From: Streptomyces sp. MMG1533
GTDB lineage: Bacteria > Actinomycetota > Actinomycetes > Streptomycetales > Streptomycetaceae
Reading direction: 5' to 3'
Assembly: GCF_001279775.1 (NCBI RefSeq)
Contig: NZ_LGDG01000217.1
Span: 28,800 to 92,799 of the forward strand
DNA length: 64,000 nucleotides
Shown: positions 23,968-33,113 of the stretch, in pieces
Layout of the letters: each line of letters opens with the position of its first letter
How positions within the stretch are numbered: the first letter of the stretch is position 1
Made by a program: the position numbers and the translations under genes
Notes under the pieces: model-generated
Databases searched by the model: none
What the model was told of the DNA's origin: nothing
Seen by the model: the letters and a program-made list of their open reading frames with translations, nothing else

Positions 23968-24033
23968 GGAAAGGCGCTTTCACCGCTCTTGCCGGGGCTC
24001 GCCAGGGCCACCGGCCGGGGAAAGCGCCTTTCC
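23968..24033. terminator. Bidirectional terminator after the amidase gene
   Basis: GGAAAGGCGCTTT (23968-23980) and AAAGCGCCTTTCC (24021-24033) are exact 13-base complements with a 40-base loop, lying between convergent stops. Confidence 0.75.
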
Positions 24034-24037
24034 GAGG

Positions 24038-24469
24038 TCAGGAGCCCCGTACGGCCGCCGTCGCGTCCCGGCACAGCAGTCGCAGCGACCCGTCCCCGGC
24101 GAAGCACCGGCGGGCCTCGTCGACCGGGTCCCACAGGCGGCCGTCGGGGGTGCGGATCCAGTGGTCGCCACCCGACGCCCACCACTCGGCACCGGTCTGG
24201 CGGACGACCACCTCACCGGCGTACGCGCCGAGCCCGCGCAGCACCGTCTCCACGGCGGCGTACGGCGCCCCGTCCCGCCGGATCTCCTCGATCATCCGGT
24301 CGACGCTCCACAGACTCTGCGCCGAGTAGTCGAGCCGCAGCCGCGCCCCCTCACGAAGGGTGGCCACCACGTCCGACGCCCAGCGCACGGGCTTGGTCGC
24401 GGCGGAGGGCCGGGTTTCCTGATGAGTCGTCACAGTCGTCACATCGGGAAAAGCGTGGTCGGGCGGCAT
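24038..24469 (-). CDS. Conserved hypothetical protein, paralogue of the 20626-21057 protein
   Basis: A 143-residue protein sharing with the one at 20626-21057 the blocks LDYSAQSLWSVDRMIEEI, GLGAYAGEVVVRQTGAEW, RTPDGRLWDP and SLRLLC. No domain of known function is recognised. It is convergent with the amidase gene and ends at their common terminator. The ATG at 24469 has no strong ribosome site; a later GTG (MTTVTTHQE) is possible, so the N-terminus is uncertain. Confidence 0.65.
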   Translation of the reverse strand: MPPDHAFPDVTTVTTHQETRPSAATKPVRWASDVVATLREGARLRLDYSAQSLWSVDRMIEEIRRDGAPYAAVETVLRGLGAYAGEVVVRQTGAEWWASGGDHWIRTPDGRLWDPVDEARRCFAGDGSLRLLCRDATAAVRGS

Positions 24470-24608
24470 TTCGTCACCCGTATCCGGGGCGTTTCCGCAA
24501 CCGGTGCAGGACCGCCCCACCGCCGCCCCACGACGGTCACAGGACTCTCTCAGGATCGAGGTTTACGCGGGTGTGACAATCCGCGGCTCCCGTGCGCTCC
24601 TCTCTCTG

Positions 24609-25103
24609 ATGAGCCTGTACTTCCATTTCCGCGCGGTGCCTCCCTCGGCCCTGCGCAACAGCGCGACCTGGCTGCGACGGCTGTTCGAGGACGACTGGGA
24701 CACCGTGCGGCAACGAATCGGCCGGTGCCGTGAGGAGGTGCTCGACAAGGGCTACCTCGGCCACGAGCTCCTCTACACCGGCGCTCCCCCGCACCACGCC
24801 CAGAACGGCCCGCGGACCCACGTCGTCCTCGGCGGCGGCCCGGTGTTCCCCACCGAGCCGGACGAGCCGCCGTTCCTGCTGCTGACGGCCGCTCAGACGG
24901 CCCGGGTCGCCGACTTCCTCACGTCGGCCGACTTCGAGGCACTGTGGCGGGACGCCCGCAACGAGCTGCTGCCGAGATACGGCGGGGCGGGCGCGGAACC
25001 GGGTGCGCGGGGCATGTTCGAGTCCGCGCACCGGGACCTGACCGCGTTCTACACGCAGACGGCCTTCTACGGGGACGCGGTGGTGAAGCGGCTCGTGCGG
25101 TGA
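24609..25103 (+). CDS. DUF1877 family protein
   Basis: A 164-residue protein with the DUF1877 (YfbM-like) pattern: MSLYFHFRAVPPSAL at the start, a central LLYTGAPPH and GGGPV, and a C-terminal helix pair ending in FYTQTAFYGDAVVKRL. The family has no established biochemical role. ATG 24609 fits the family N-terminus but has no clear Shine-Dalgarno sequence. It is convergent with the next minus-strand gene, with 11 bases between stops. Confidence 0.75.
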   Translation: MSLYFHFRAVPPSALRNSATWLRRLFEDDWDTVRQRIGRCREEVLDKGYLGHELLYTGAPPHHAQNGPRTHVVLGGGPVFPTEPDEPPFLLLTAAQTARVADFLTSADFEALWRDARNELLPRYGGAGAEPGARGMFESAHRDLTAFYTQTAFYGDAVVKRLVR

Positions 25104-25114
25104 GCCGGTGGCGC

Positions 25115-25681
25115 TCAGCTCCGCTGCCGGGAGCGCCGCGACACCACCGCACGCAGCACGCGCCGCCCTTCCGTCGACACCTCCAGCGCCCGGCGCACCC
25201 CGCCCGCGCCGTGCCCGGCGAGCAGTTCCAGGACGGTGATCTGGCGGCGCAGTTCGGCGGCGACAAGGGGCGACATCCCCTCCGTACGGCCCTCGCGGCG
25301 GGCGTCGACCGAGGACGCCCGGCCGGCCAGCGGGTCGAGGAGGCGGTGGATGTGCAGGGCCGCGACGGAGCAGGCGTCGGCCCACACCCGTACCTCGGCG
25401 GCGGACCGTTCGGCCGGGGCGGCGGCGAGCATCCGGCGGGCCAGCAGCGCGGCCTCGTCCCCGGCGGACTCCACGGCGCCGACCTCGCCGAGCTTGTCGC
25501 GCACCTGGGCGATGTGCACGCCCCAGTCGCCGACGTCACTGCCGTCCGCAAGACCTGCCCACAGCGGTCTCAGTACCTCGTCGTCACCGCCCAGCAGGGG
25601 CAGACACCGATCCAAACAAGCCAACCCACTGGCGGCCAGTCCGCGCTCGTCGGCCTGAGCGATCAGTTCCACCAGGCTCAT
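25115..25681 (-). CDS. Hypothetical protein
   Basis: A 188-residue, largely alpha-helical protein rich in Ala, Arg and Leu, with no recognised domain, signal peptide or membrane segment. AGGGAG lies 6 bases before ATG 25681. It follows the MGYWGY-type protein by 76 bases on the same strand, so they may be co-transcribed. Confidence 0.6.
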   Translation of the reverse strand: MSLVELIAQADERGLAASGLACLDRCLPLLGGDDEVLRPLWAGLADGSDVGDWGVHIAQVRDKLGEVGAVESAGDEAALLARRMLAAAPAERSAAEVRVWADACSVAALHIHRLLDPLAGRASSVDARREGRTEGMSPLVAAELRRQITVLELLAGHGAGGVRRALEVSTEGRRVLRAVVSRRSRQRS

Positions 25682-25757
25682 TCCACGCTCCCTCGCCAGG
25701 CGGTCATCCCTTACGGAGCCCGCACTTCCCCTTACTGCGCGCAACGGCCCGGGAGTG

Positions 25758-26273
25758 TCACAGGGGCACCACGCCGAGCCGGTCGAGCAGCCGGAAGAAC
25801 AGGTTTTCGGCCAGCAGACCCTCCTCGGGTCGGGAGTCGGCGACCAGCACGTCGAACACCGGCTCGGCGGCCACCTCGCGCCCCGCCTCCGCCGCCCACG
25901 CGACCGCCCGCCCCGCGGCATCCCGGGGCTCCAGGAAGTAGTCCTCCAGGGTCAGCCCCTCCCGGTCGGCACCGAGATACGTGGCCATGGCCGCCCGGGC
26001 CAGACAGGTCGTCCACGCCCCGCTCTGAGGCCCCGCCGCCTCCACGACCACGGTCGCGCTGTCCATGACGTACCCGAAGAGCGCGGGAGCCCCCGTCTCC
26101 ACGGCGAGCCCGTTCATGCTCCCGACGTCGCCGTCACCGCTCGGGTACTCCCACACCTGCCATCCACCCGGCGCCGACGCCCGCCGCGACATGCCCTGGG
26201 CGCCGGACAACGCCTCCAGTTCCGCGAGCGGCCGCTCTCCGCGACCGACGACGAAGTACCCCCAGTAGCCCAT
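25758..26273 (-). CDS. Hypothetical protein (MGYWGYFVVGR N-terminus)
   Basis: A 171-residue soluble protein with an aromatic N-terminus (MGYWGYFVVGRGERPLAEL) that recurs in conserved actinobacterial hypotheticals. The rest is mixed alpha/beta. No catalytic motif is visible. ATG 26273 is chosen over an upstream ATG at 26324 because the conserved sequence begins here and a GGGGGG stretch precedes it. It may be in one transcript with the gene that follows. Confidence 0.65.
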   Translation of the reverse strand: MGYWGYFVVGRGERPLAELEALSGAQGMSRRASAPGGWQVWEYPSGDGDVGSMNGLAVETGAPALFGYVMDSATVVVEAAGPQSGAWTTCLARAAMATYLGADREGLTLEDYFLEPRDAAGRAVAWAAEAGREVAAEPVFDVLVADSRPEEGLLAENLFFRLLDRLGVVPL

Positions 26274-26378
26274 TTCGGTACCCCCCGGCTGCTCTCCGTA
26301 CGGCTCGGCCCGAATACACCACATTCGTACGGCCGTTCGCAGCCGGACGGGACAATCCGCCCGATCCTGAGCCGTGTA

Positions 26379-28052
26379 TCAGCCGAGCCGGTCGGCGAGC
26401 GACCTGAACTGGGTCCACGACAGCTCCGGCTTCCCCGAGTCCCACAGCTTCTGGACCGTCGCCCTGAGCGGCATCCGGATCCCGGCCGCGACCTGCGCCT
26501 CGGTCTGCGAGTTCGCCAGGTCGCACCACACCGCGAAGGACCCGCCGAGGATCTGGTCGTCGTACTTCGTCGGCACCGCCTGCGTACCGCGCACGACGAG
26601 CGGCGTCCACTGCTCGTAGATCCGCTGCCCGGTCGGATAGACGAAGGTCAGCGGCTGCCCGAGGACGTAGTACAGGAACTCGTCGTTGTAGTTGACGACC
26701 TTCCGCCCCGCGCTCAGATACGCGACCGGCAGCCGCGCCCCGATCTCCTTGCCCGTCCAGTAGGCGACCTGGATGTCCTTGTCGGCCTGGACGGACGTAC
26801 CGGCGAAGAACCCGTCGTTCCAGGCGCGGGGGCTCTTGTCGTGGGCGCGGACGGTGTCGGCGCGGTCGTTGAGCCAGCCCGTGGTGAGGTCCTCGACGCT
26901 CGCGCCGGAGCCGTAGGCCTCCCTGGCGGCGGTGGCGAGCTGCGGGTAGGACGCCTCGGGGTCGGACACCACCAGCGCCTGGTACTCGTCACCGCCGAGA
27001 TGCCACTGGCCGCCGGGGAACAGGTCTGCGTACTCGTTCAGCAGGTCGTCGACGATCTCGGCGGAATCCGGATCGGAGATGTCGACCGCCCCGCGGGTGG
27101 GCACGCCCTGCGCATTGCGCAGCTGAAGGTCCGGGTGCGCGGCGATCACGGCGCCCAGGTGCCCCGGCGAGTCGATCTCGGGCACCACGGTGATGTGCCG
27201 ACTGGCCGCGAGCTCGACGATCTGCTTGACCTGCGCCTTCGTCAGATGCTCCGTCGACACGACCTCCGGATGGGAGTCGGACTCGATCCGGAACCCCTGG
27301 TCGTCGGAGAAGTGCAGCCCCAGCTGGTTGAACTTCAGGTCGCCGAGCTCCCGGACCCGGTCCTCGATCCAGTCGGCCGTGAAGTGCTTGCGCGCGATGT
27401 CCAGCATGAGCCCGCGCACCGGTTTGGCCGGCTCGTCCCGCACGACGCCCTCCGGCGCCGTGCCGCCACCGTGCACCTCCTGCTTGAGGGTGCGGGTGCC
27501 GTAGAACACGCCCGCGTCCGCTGCCCCGCTGATGGTCACCCGCCCGCCGCGCACGGTCATCGTGTACGACTCCGGATCCGCGCCTTCGTCGTCATTGAGC
27601 GCCAGCCGTACGTCCCCGGCGCGCACGTCGCCCTTCTCCCCCGCGTACGTCAGCCCCAGCTCACCGGCGAGCAGCCGCCCCTCGTCGGCGAGGTCCCGGT
27701 CACTGACCACGACCCGCTCGCCCTTGTCCGGCGTCCAGCCTGGACCGCGCGCCGGGGTGTGGGCGCGGACGGCGGGGATGGTGCGGGGCGTCTTCGACAG
27801 CGGGTAGGAGCGGGTGGGTGTAGGACTCGGGGTCTTCGAGCCGGCGGGCGACTCGCCCGCGGCAGATCCCTGGGACGGCTGCCCCTGCGCCGACCCCGCG
27901 GGCTCACTGCCGTCGCCGGCGGCCAACAGCCCGAGGCTCACGCCGGCCACGACCGTCACGACCACCACCGCGACGATCAGCACCCACGTCTGCTTCAACG
28001 CGCTCTTCGCCGGCGTCCGGCGCCCGTGCTGACTCCGCCTGTGCTGACTCAC
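26379..28052 (-). CDS. Secreted family 20 beta-N-acetylhexosaminidase
   Basis: A 557-residue glycosidase. A basic N-terminus leads into a membrane segment (~22-46, WVLIVAVVVVTVVAGVSLGLL), so it is exported or membrane-anchored. A Ser/Pro/Thr linker follows, then a GH20b domain (~110-205) and the GH20 barrel (~210-557). The barrel holds the paired catalytic Asp355-Glu356 in HLGGDEYQ and the PEIDSPGH motif. It hydrolyses terminal GlcNAc/GalNAc residues, for example chitobiose. The start is GTG 28052 with a TAGGTT -10-like hexamer 6 bases before it, suggesting a leaderless mRNA. Confidence 0.9.
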   Translation of the reverse strand: MSQHRRSQHGRRTPAKSALKQTWVLIVAVVVVTVVAGVSLGLLAAGDGSEPAGSAQGQPSQGSAAGESPAGSKTPSPTPTRSYPLSKTPRTIPAVRAHTPARGPGWTPDKGERVVVSDRDLADEGRLLAGELGLTYAGEKGDVRAGDVRLALNDDEGADPESYTMTVRGGRVTISGAADAGVFYGTRTLKQEVHGGGTAPEGVVRDEPAKPVRGLMLDIARKHFTADWIEDRVRELGDLKFNQLGLHFSDDQGFRIESDSHPEVVSTEHLTKAQVKQIVELAASRHITVVPEIDSPGHLGAVIAAHPDLQLRNAQGVPTRGAVDISDPDSAEIVDDLLNEYADLFPGGQWHLGGDEYQALVVSDPEASYPQLATAAREAYGSGASVEDLTTGWLNDRADTVRAHDKSPRAWNDGFFAGTSVQADKDIQVAYWTGKEIGARLPVAYLSAGRKVVNYNDEFLYYVLGQPLTFVYPTGQRIYEQWTPLVVRGTQAVPTKYDDQILGGSFAVWCDLANSQTEAQVAAGIRMPLRATVQKLWDSGKPELSWTQFRSLADRLG

Positions 28053-28207
28053 GGCGCCAACCTAGGCCCTCGACGGGCCGAGTCGTGTCCACCACACGTT
28101 CCGAAACTCTCCCGTTCGGATGAAATTCGGGCATCCGTCGGACACGTCATGTCCGCTCTCGATAACGTGACGCCACATCTCTCACATCATCCTCTGCCGA
28201 AACCCAC

Positions 28208-28762
28208 GTGACGCCCACACACCTCCCTGGCCAAGTGGCCATACCGTCGCCGCCTTCGTCGCCGCCCGAGCGGACCCGGGACACACCCGGCCCGAGTGCC
28301 CCACTGGAGCACTTCAACACCGTCCCCGCCGACGAGATCCGCCACACGCTCCTCAGCTGCCTCCACAGCCACCGCTGGGCCACACGCATCGCCGCCCACC
28401 GCCCCTACCCGAACCTGGACTCCCTCCTCGCCGCGTCGGACGAGGCGGCGTACGACCTGACACCGGGCGACCTGGCGGAGGCGCTGGCCGGCGAGACGCT
28501 GCCGGTGCTGCCGGACGACACGTACGGGGCCGCACACATGGCGCTGGCGGCGGCACACGCGGCGTACGAGGCCCGGTTCGGACACCAGTTCGTCATCTGC
28601 CTGGACAGGGTCCCTCCTTCAGAGGCCGCCGATCAGCTCCTGGCAGCCATCCGGTCACGATTGACAAACGATCCGGAAGAGGAACGGGTGGTGACGGCAG
28701 AGGAACTCCGCCGCCTGGCAAGAGGGCGATTGGTGAGTCACCTGAGGGGCGCGGGGCCCTGA
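28208..28762 (+). CDS. OHCU decarboxylase (2-oxo-4-hydroxy-4-carboxy-5-ureidoimidazoline decarboxylase)
   Basis: A 184-residue protein of the uric-acid degradation enzyme family, which converts OHCU to S-allantoin. Family blocks are LEHFNTVPADEIRHTLLSCL, the RWATRIAAHRPYPNLDSLLAASDEA block with the catalytic histidine, and the C-terminal HQFVICL followed by a helical pair. A Pro/Ser-rich N-terminal ~30 residues precede the domain and may not be translated. GTG 28208 has no clear ribosome site. It is not next to other urate genes here. Confidence 0.85.
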   Translation: MTPTHLPGQVAIPSPPSSPPERTRDTPGPSAPLEHFNTVPADEIRHTLLSCLHSHRWATRIAAHRPYPNLDSLLAASDEAAYDLTPGDLAEALAGETLPVLPDDTYGAAHMALAAAHAAYEARFGHQFVICLDRVPPSEAADQLLAAIRSRLTNDPEEERVVTAEELRRLARGRLVSHLRGAGP

Positions 28763-29011
28763 CACAGCGGCTCCGCCCCGGGGCGCGACCAGCCACAACG
28801 GCGCCGCACCCGGCACATAACAGGACACCCCACCCCAGAACCTGCTGACCCTCACCCATACGCGTGCCACTTTGATCACACCAGCAGGCCCCGGCTCAGC
28901 TCAGCGGCAACGCATCGCTACGATGCTGGGGGCCGGTGGACCGTACCCGGCCGGGCCCGTCCGACACAGAAGCCGGCGCGGCCCCAATCCCCGCTCCCGG
29001 AGGGTTCTTCC

Positions 29012-29392
29012 GTGCCGGCTGGAACGCTGTACCGCGGCCGGGAAGGAATGTGGTCCTGGGTGGCTCATCGAGTCACCGGCGTCCTCATCTTCTTCTTCCT
29101 GTTCGTTCACGTGCTGGACACCGCGCTCGTCCGTGTCTCCCCCGAGGACTACGACAACGTCGTAGCCACCTACAAGACCCCGCTCGTCGCGTGCCTGGAG
29201 TACGGCCTCGTCGCCGCCATCCTCTTCCACGCACTCAACGGCCTGCGCGTCATCGCCGTCGACTTCTGGTCGAAGGGCCCGCGCTACCAGAAGCAGATGC
29301 TCTGGACCGTCGTTGGCGTGTGGGTCGTGCTGATGCTCGGGGCGATCTACCCCGTCCTCGGCCACGCCTACCGTGAACTGTTCGGGAGCTGA
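29012..29392 (+). CDS. sdhC: Succinate dehydrogenase cytochrome b556 subunit
   Basis: A 126-residue membrane subunit with three hydrophobic helices. The first contains WSWVAHRVTGVLIFFFLFVHVLD, with the conserved SHR-like and histidine positions. The third helix region has AILFHALNGLRVIAVDFW, where the histidine is a haem ligand. It anchors the SdhAB catalytic part of complex II and binds quinone. GTG 29012 is preceded by GGAGGG with 7 bases spacing. It is first of the sdhCDAB operon; sdhD follows after 7 bases. Confidence 0.93.
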   Translation: MPAGTLYRGREGMWSWVAHRVTGVLIFFFLFVHVLDTALVRVSPEDYDNVVATYKTPLVACLEYGLVAAILFHALNGLRVIAVDFWSKGPRYQKQMLWTVVGVWVVLMLGAIYPVLGHAYRELFGS

Positions 29393-29399
29393 CGCGCAT

Positions 29400-29882
29400 A
29401 TGTCCACCACCGAAACCGCCGCGTCCGGTATCGGCCCTGTCGAGGGCGAGTCCCTCTACAGCGTCGACAACCCGGCCCCCCTCATCGAGGCCCCCCGCCA
29501 GCGCACCAAGAAGACCCCCAAGTCCACTCGGGGCAACTTCGAGATGGCCGCGTGGCTGTTCATGCGCCTGTCGGGCATCGTCCTGGTCGTCCTGGTCATC
29601 GGCCACCTGCTGATCCAGCTGGTGCTGGACGGCGGCGTCTCCAAGATCGGCTTCGCCTTCGTGGCGGGCCGCTGGGCGTCCCCGTTCTGGCAGGTCTGGG
29701 ACCTGCTGATGCTGTGGCTCGCGATGCTGCACGGCGCCAACGGCCTGCGCACGGTCATCAACGACTACGCGGAGCGCGCGAACACCCGGCTGTGGCTCAA
29801 GGGCCTGCTCTACACCGCCACGGTGTTCACCATCCTGCTGGGCACGCTGGTGATCTTCACCTTCGACCCGAACATCCGCTAG
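29400..29882 (+). CDS. sdhD: Succinate dehydrogenase hydrophobic membrane anchor subunit
   Basis: A 160-residue subunit with an extended hydrophilic N-terminus (~50 residues) and three membrane helices. The first begins [22 protein letters not shown], containing the conserved RxSG and histidine. A second block has [16 protein letters not shown]. Together with SdhC it binds haem and quinone. ATG 29400 has GGGAG 11 bases upstream. It lies 8 bases after sdhC and 23 before sdhA. Confidence 0.93.
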   Translation: MSTTETAASGIGPVEGESLYSVDNPAPLIEAPRQRTKKTPKSTRGNFEMAAWLFMRLSGIVLVVLVIGHLLIQLVLDGGVSKIGFAFVAGRWASPFWQVWDLLMLWLAMLHGANGLRTVINDYAERANTRLWLKGLLYTATVFTILLGTLVIFTFDPNIR

Positions 29883-29905
29883 GCACGGGGCTGAGGCAAC
29901 CACTC

Positions 29906-31660
29906 ATGAAGATCCACAAGTACGACACCGTCATCGTCGGCGCCGGTGGCGCAGGTATGCGCGCCGCCATCGAGTCGACCAAGCGCAGCCGCACCGCCGT
30001 GCTGACCAAGCTCTACCCCACCCGCTCCCACACGGGCGCCGCGCAGGGCGGCATGGCCGCCGCGCTCGCCAACGTGGAGGAGGACAACTGGGAGTGGCAC
30101 ACCTTCGACACGGTCAAGGGCGGTGACTACCTGGTCGACCAGGACGCCGCCGAGATCCTGGCGAAGGAGGCCATCGACTCCGTCCTCGACCTGGAGAAGA
30201 TGGGCCTGCCGTTCAACCGCACCCCGAACGGCACCATCGACCAGCGCCGCTTCGGCGGGCACAGCCGCAACCACGGCGAGGCCCCGGTCCGCCGCTCCTG
30301 CTACGCGGCCGACCGCACGGGTCACATGATCCTCCAGACGCTGTACCAGAACTGCGTCAAGGAGGGCGTGGAGTTCTTCAACGAGTTCTACGTCCTGGAC
30401 CAGCTGATCACCGAGGTGGATGGTGTCAAGCGGTCCGCGGGTGTGGTCGCGTACGAGCTGGCCACCGGCGAGATCCACGTCTTCCAGGCGAAGGCCGTGA
30501 TCTACGCGTCCGGCGGCTGCGGCAAGTTCTTCAAGGTGACGTCGAACGCGCACACGCTGACGGGCGACGGTCAGGCGGCGGTCTACCGCCGGGGCCTGCC
30601 GCTGGAGGACATGGAGTTCTTCCAGTTCCACCCGACCGGCATCTGGCGCATGGGCATCCTGCTGACGGAGGGCGCCCGTGGTGAGGGCGGCATCCTCCGC
30701 AACAAGGACGGCGAGCGCTTCATGGAGAAGTACGCGCCGGTGATGAAGGACCTGGCGTCGCGTGACGTCGTATCGCGGTCCATCTACACGGAAATCCGGG
30801 AAGGCCGCGGCTGTGGGCCGGAAGGCGACCACGTCTACCTGGACCTGACGCACCTTCCCCCGGAGCAGCTGGACGCCAAGCTCCCGGACATCACCGAGTT
30901 CGCGCGCACCTACCTGGGCATCGAGCCGTACACGGACCCGATCCCGATCCAGCCCACCGCGCACTACGCGATGGGCGGCATCCCGACGAACGTCGAGGGT
31001 GAGGTCCTGGCGGACAACACGACGGTCGTCCCGGGCCTGTACGCGGCCGGCGAGGTCGCGTGCGTGTCCGTCCACGGCGCGAACCGCCTCGGCACCAACT
31101 CGCTGCTGGACATCAACGTCTTCGGCAAGCGGGCGGGCATCGCGGCGGCGGAGTACTCGCAGAAGGCGGACTACGTCGAGCTGCCCGAGGACCCGGCGGA
31201 GCTCGTGGTCGCGCAGGTGGAGCGCCTGCGCAGTGCCACCGGCACCGAGCGGGTCTCGGTCCTGCGCCGCGAGCTGCAGGAGACCATGGACGCGAACGTC
31301 ATGGTGTTCCGCACCGAGCAGACCATCAAGACGGCGGTCGAGAAGATCGCGGAGCTCCGCGAGCGCTACCTGAACGTCTCGATCCAGGACAAGGGCAAGC
31401 GGTTCAACACCGACCTCCTGGAGGCCATCGAGCTGGGCAACCTGCTCGACCTGGCCGAGGTCATGGCGGTGTCCGCGCTGGCCCGCAAGGAGTCCCGCGG
31501 CGGTCACTACCGCGAGGACTACCCGAACCGCGACGACGTCAACTTCATGCGCCACACCATGGCGTACCGCGAGGTGGGCGACGACGGCACCGAGTCCATC
31601 CGTCTCGACTACAAGCCGGTCGTCCAGACCCGCTACCAGCCGATGGAGCGTAAGTACTGA
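29906..31660 (+). CDS. sdhA: Succinate dehydrogenase flavoprotein subunit
   Basis: A 584-residue FAD subunit. It has the N-terminal [10 protein letters not shown] dinucleotide fold, the SHTGAAQGG segment in which His42 carries the covalent FAD, HPTGIW, and [15 protein letters not shown] in the capping and active site region. The C-terminal domain ends with a [14 protein letters not shown] tail. It oxidises succinate to fumarate and passes electrons to SdhB. ATG 29906 follows a GAGG site. The stop overlaps the sdhB start (TGATG). Confidence 0.96.
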   Translation: MKIHKYDTVIVGAGGAGMRAAIESTKRSRTAVLTKLYPTRSHTGAAQGGMAAALANVEEDNWEWHTFDTVKGGDYLVDQDAAEILAKEAIDSVLDLEKMGLPFNRTPNGTIDQRRFGGHSRNHGEAPVRRSCYAADRTGHMILQTLYQNCVKEGVEFFNEFYVLDQLITEVDGVKRSAGVVAYELATGEIHVFQAKAVIYASGGCGKFFKVTSNAHTLTGDGQAAVYRRGLPLEDMEFFQFHPTGIWRMGILLTEGARGEGGILRNKDGERFMEKYAPVMKDLASRDVVSRSIYTEIREGRGCGPEGDHVYLDLTHLPPEQLDAKLPDITEFARTYLGIEPYTDPIPIQPTAHYAMGGIPTNVEGEVLADNTTVVPGLYAAGEVACVSVHGANRLGTNSLLDINVFGKRAGIAAAEYSQKADYVELPEDPAELVVAQVERLRSATGTERVSVLRRELQETMDANVMVFRTEQTIKTAVEKIAELRERYLNVSIQDKGKRFNTDLLEAIELGNLLDLAEVMAVSALARKESRGGHYREDYPNRDDVNFMRHTMAYREVGDDGTESIRLDYKPVVQTRYQPMERKY

Positions 31661-32439
31661 TGGCAACCCCGACCCTGGACAAGGCGGACGCGGCCGGCAC
31701 GCCCGAGCCCGGCTTCGCCGACTCCCCGTACATCACGGCCACCTTCCGCATCCGCCGCTTCAACTCCGAGGTCTCGGCCGAGGCCACCTGGGAAGACTTC
31801 CAGCTGGAGATCGACCCGAAGGAGCGCGTCCTCGACGCCCTCCACAAGATCAAGTGGGACCAGGACGGCACCCTGACCTTCCGCCGCTCCTGCGCCCACG
31901 GCATCTGCGGCTCGGACGCGATGCGCATCAACGGCAAGAACCGCCTCGCCTGCAAGACCCTGATCAAGGACCTCAACCCCGAGAAGCCGATCACGGTCGA
32001 GGCCATAAAGGGCCTGACGGTGCTGAAGGACCTCGTGGTCGACATGGACCCGTTCTTCCAGGCGTACCGCGACGTGATGCCCTTCCTCATCACGAAGGAC
32101 ACGAACGAGCCGACCCGGGAACGCCTCCAGACGGCCGAGGACCGCGAACGCTTCGACGACACGACGAAGTGCATCCTCTGCGCCGCCTGCACGTCGTCCT
32201 GCCCGGTCTTCTGGAACGACGGCCAGTACTTCGGCCCGGCCGCCATCGTCAACGCCCACCGCTTCATCTTCGACTCGCGCGACGAGGCGGCCGAGCAGCG
32301 GCTGGAGATCCTGAACGACCGTGACGGTGTCTGGCGTTGCCGGACCACCTTCAACTGCACGGATGCCTGCCCGCGTGGCATCGAGGTCACGAAGGCGATC
32401 CAGGAAGTGAAGAGGGCGCTGATCACGCGCAGGTTCTGA
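31660..32439 (+). CDS. sdhB: Succinate dehydrogenase iron-sulfur subunit
   Basis: A 259-residue electron-transfer subunit. Cysteines 78, 83, 86 and 98 form the plant-ferredoxin-type [2Fe-2S] site. CILCAACTSSCP (Cys171, 174, 177, 181) and CRTTFNCTDACP (Cys227, 233, 237) supply the [4Fe-4S] and [3Fe-4S] clusters. All ligands are present. It is the last gene of the sdhCDAB operon, translationally coupled to sdhA, and followed by a long hairpin. Confidence 0.96.
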   Translation: MATPTLDKADAAGTPEPGFADSPYITATFRIRRFNSEVSAEATWEDFQLEIDPKERVLDALHKIKWDQDGTLTFRRSCAHGICGSDAMRINGKNRLACKTLIKDLNPEKPITVEAIKGLTVLKDLVVDMDPFFQAYRDVMPFLITKDTNEPTRERLQTAEDRERFDDTTKCILCAACTSSCPVFWNDGQYFGPAAIVNAHRFIFDSRDEAAEQRLEILNDRDGVWRCRTTFNCTDACPRGIEVTKAIQEVKRALITRRF

Positions 32440-32478
32440 CAAGACACCGCTGAGGCAGCGGGACGTCTGAGAGAGTAC

Positions 32479-32517
32479 GAGGGGCCGTTCCTCCCATCGC
32501 GGGAGCAGCGGCCCCTC
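32479..32517 (+). terminator. Terminator of the sdhCDAB operon
   Basis: GAGGGGCCG (32479-32487) pairs with CGGCCCCTC (32509-32517), with an inner CTCCC/GGGAG stem making one long hairpin. It begins 40 bases after the sdhB stop. Confidence 0.8.
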
Positions 32518-32564
32518 GGCAACAGAGCCTGATCAGGTACAGCTGGAAAACGGGGGATCACAGC

Positions 32565-33086
32565 ATGACCGAGCCGAATCCGTACCAGACCGGAGCCGGC
32601 CAGTGGGGCCCCGGGCAACCGCCCGCCCTGCCTCCCACGACGCCTGGCTACGGGTATCCCAACCCCGCGCCCGCGTACGGCTTCCCCCAGCAGCCGGCGG
32701 CCCCGGTGCCCATGGGCGGTGCACCGGTTCCCGTGGGGGGTGCACCGGTGCTGGCCATCGGGGACATCACGGTGATGGGCGACCAGATCGTCACGCCGGG
32801 CGGCTCGCTCCCGCTGCGCGGCGCGGTGTGGAACGCCACCGACATGTCGCACACCGAGGAGAAGATTCCGCCGCACGCCATCGTGCTGGCCATCCTCTTC
32901 TTCGTGTTCTGCCTCCTCGGCCTGTTGTTCCTCCTGATGAAGGAGAAGAGGACCGTCGGCTATATCCAGATCACCGTGACGAGCGCGGGGCGGCACCACT
33001 CGACGATGATCCCGGCCCTCGGTCCGCACACCTTCCCCGCGGTCATGGGGCAGATCAACTATGCGCGGTCGCTGAGCAACATGTGA
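32565..33086 (+). CDS. Hypothetical membrane protein with Pro/Gly-rich N-terminus
   Basis: A 173-residue protein. Residues 1-60 are rich in Pro, Gly, Gln and Tyr (GYGYPNPAPAYGFPQQP). A small beta-rich part follows (LAIGDITVMGDQIVTPGGSLPL). One membrane segment (~105-126, AIVLAILFFVFCLLGLLFLLM) precedes a short C-terminal domain. The MGGAP/VGGAP repeat is also visible in the DNA as a duplicated GGTGCACCGGT. Function is unknown. ATG 32565 has GGGGGA upstream. It is downstream of, but separated by a terminator from, sdhB. Confidence 0.75.
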   Translation: MTEPNPYQTGAGQWGPGQPPALPPTTPGYGYPNPAPAYGFPQQPAAPVPMGGAPVPVGGAPVLAIGDITVMGDQIVTPGGSLPLRGAVWNATDMSHTEEKIPPHAIVLAILFFVFCLLGLLFLLMKEKRTVGYIQITVTSAGRHHSTMIPALGPHTFPAVMGQINYARSLSNM

Positions 33087-33113
33087 GCCGGTCCCTCACG
33101 GCCGGCCGGCCCT

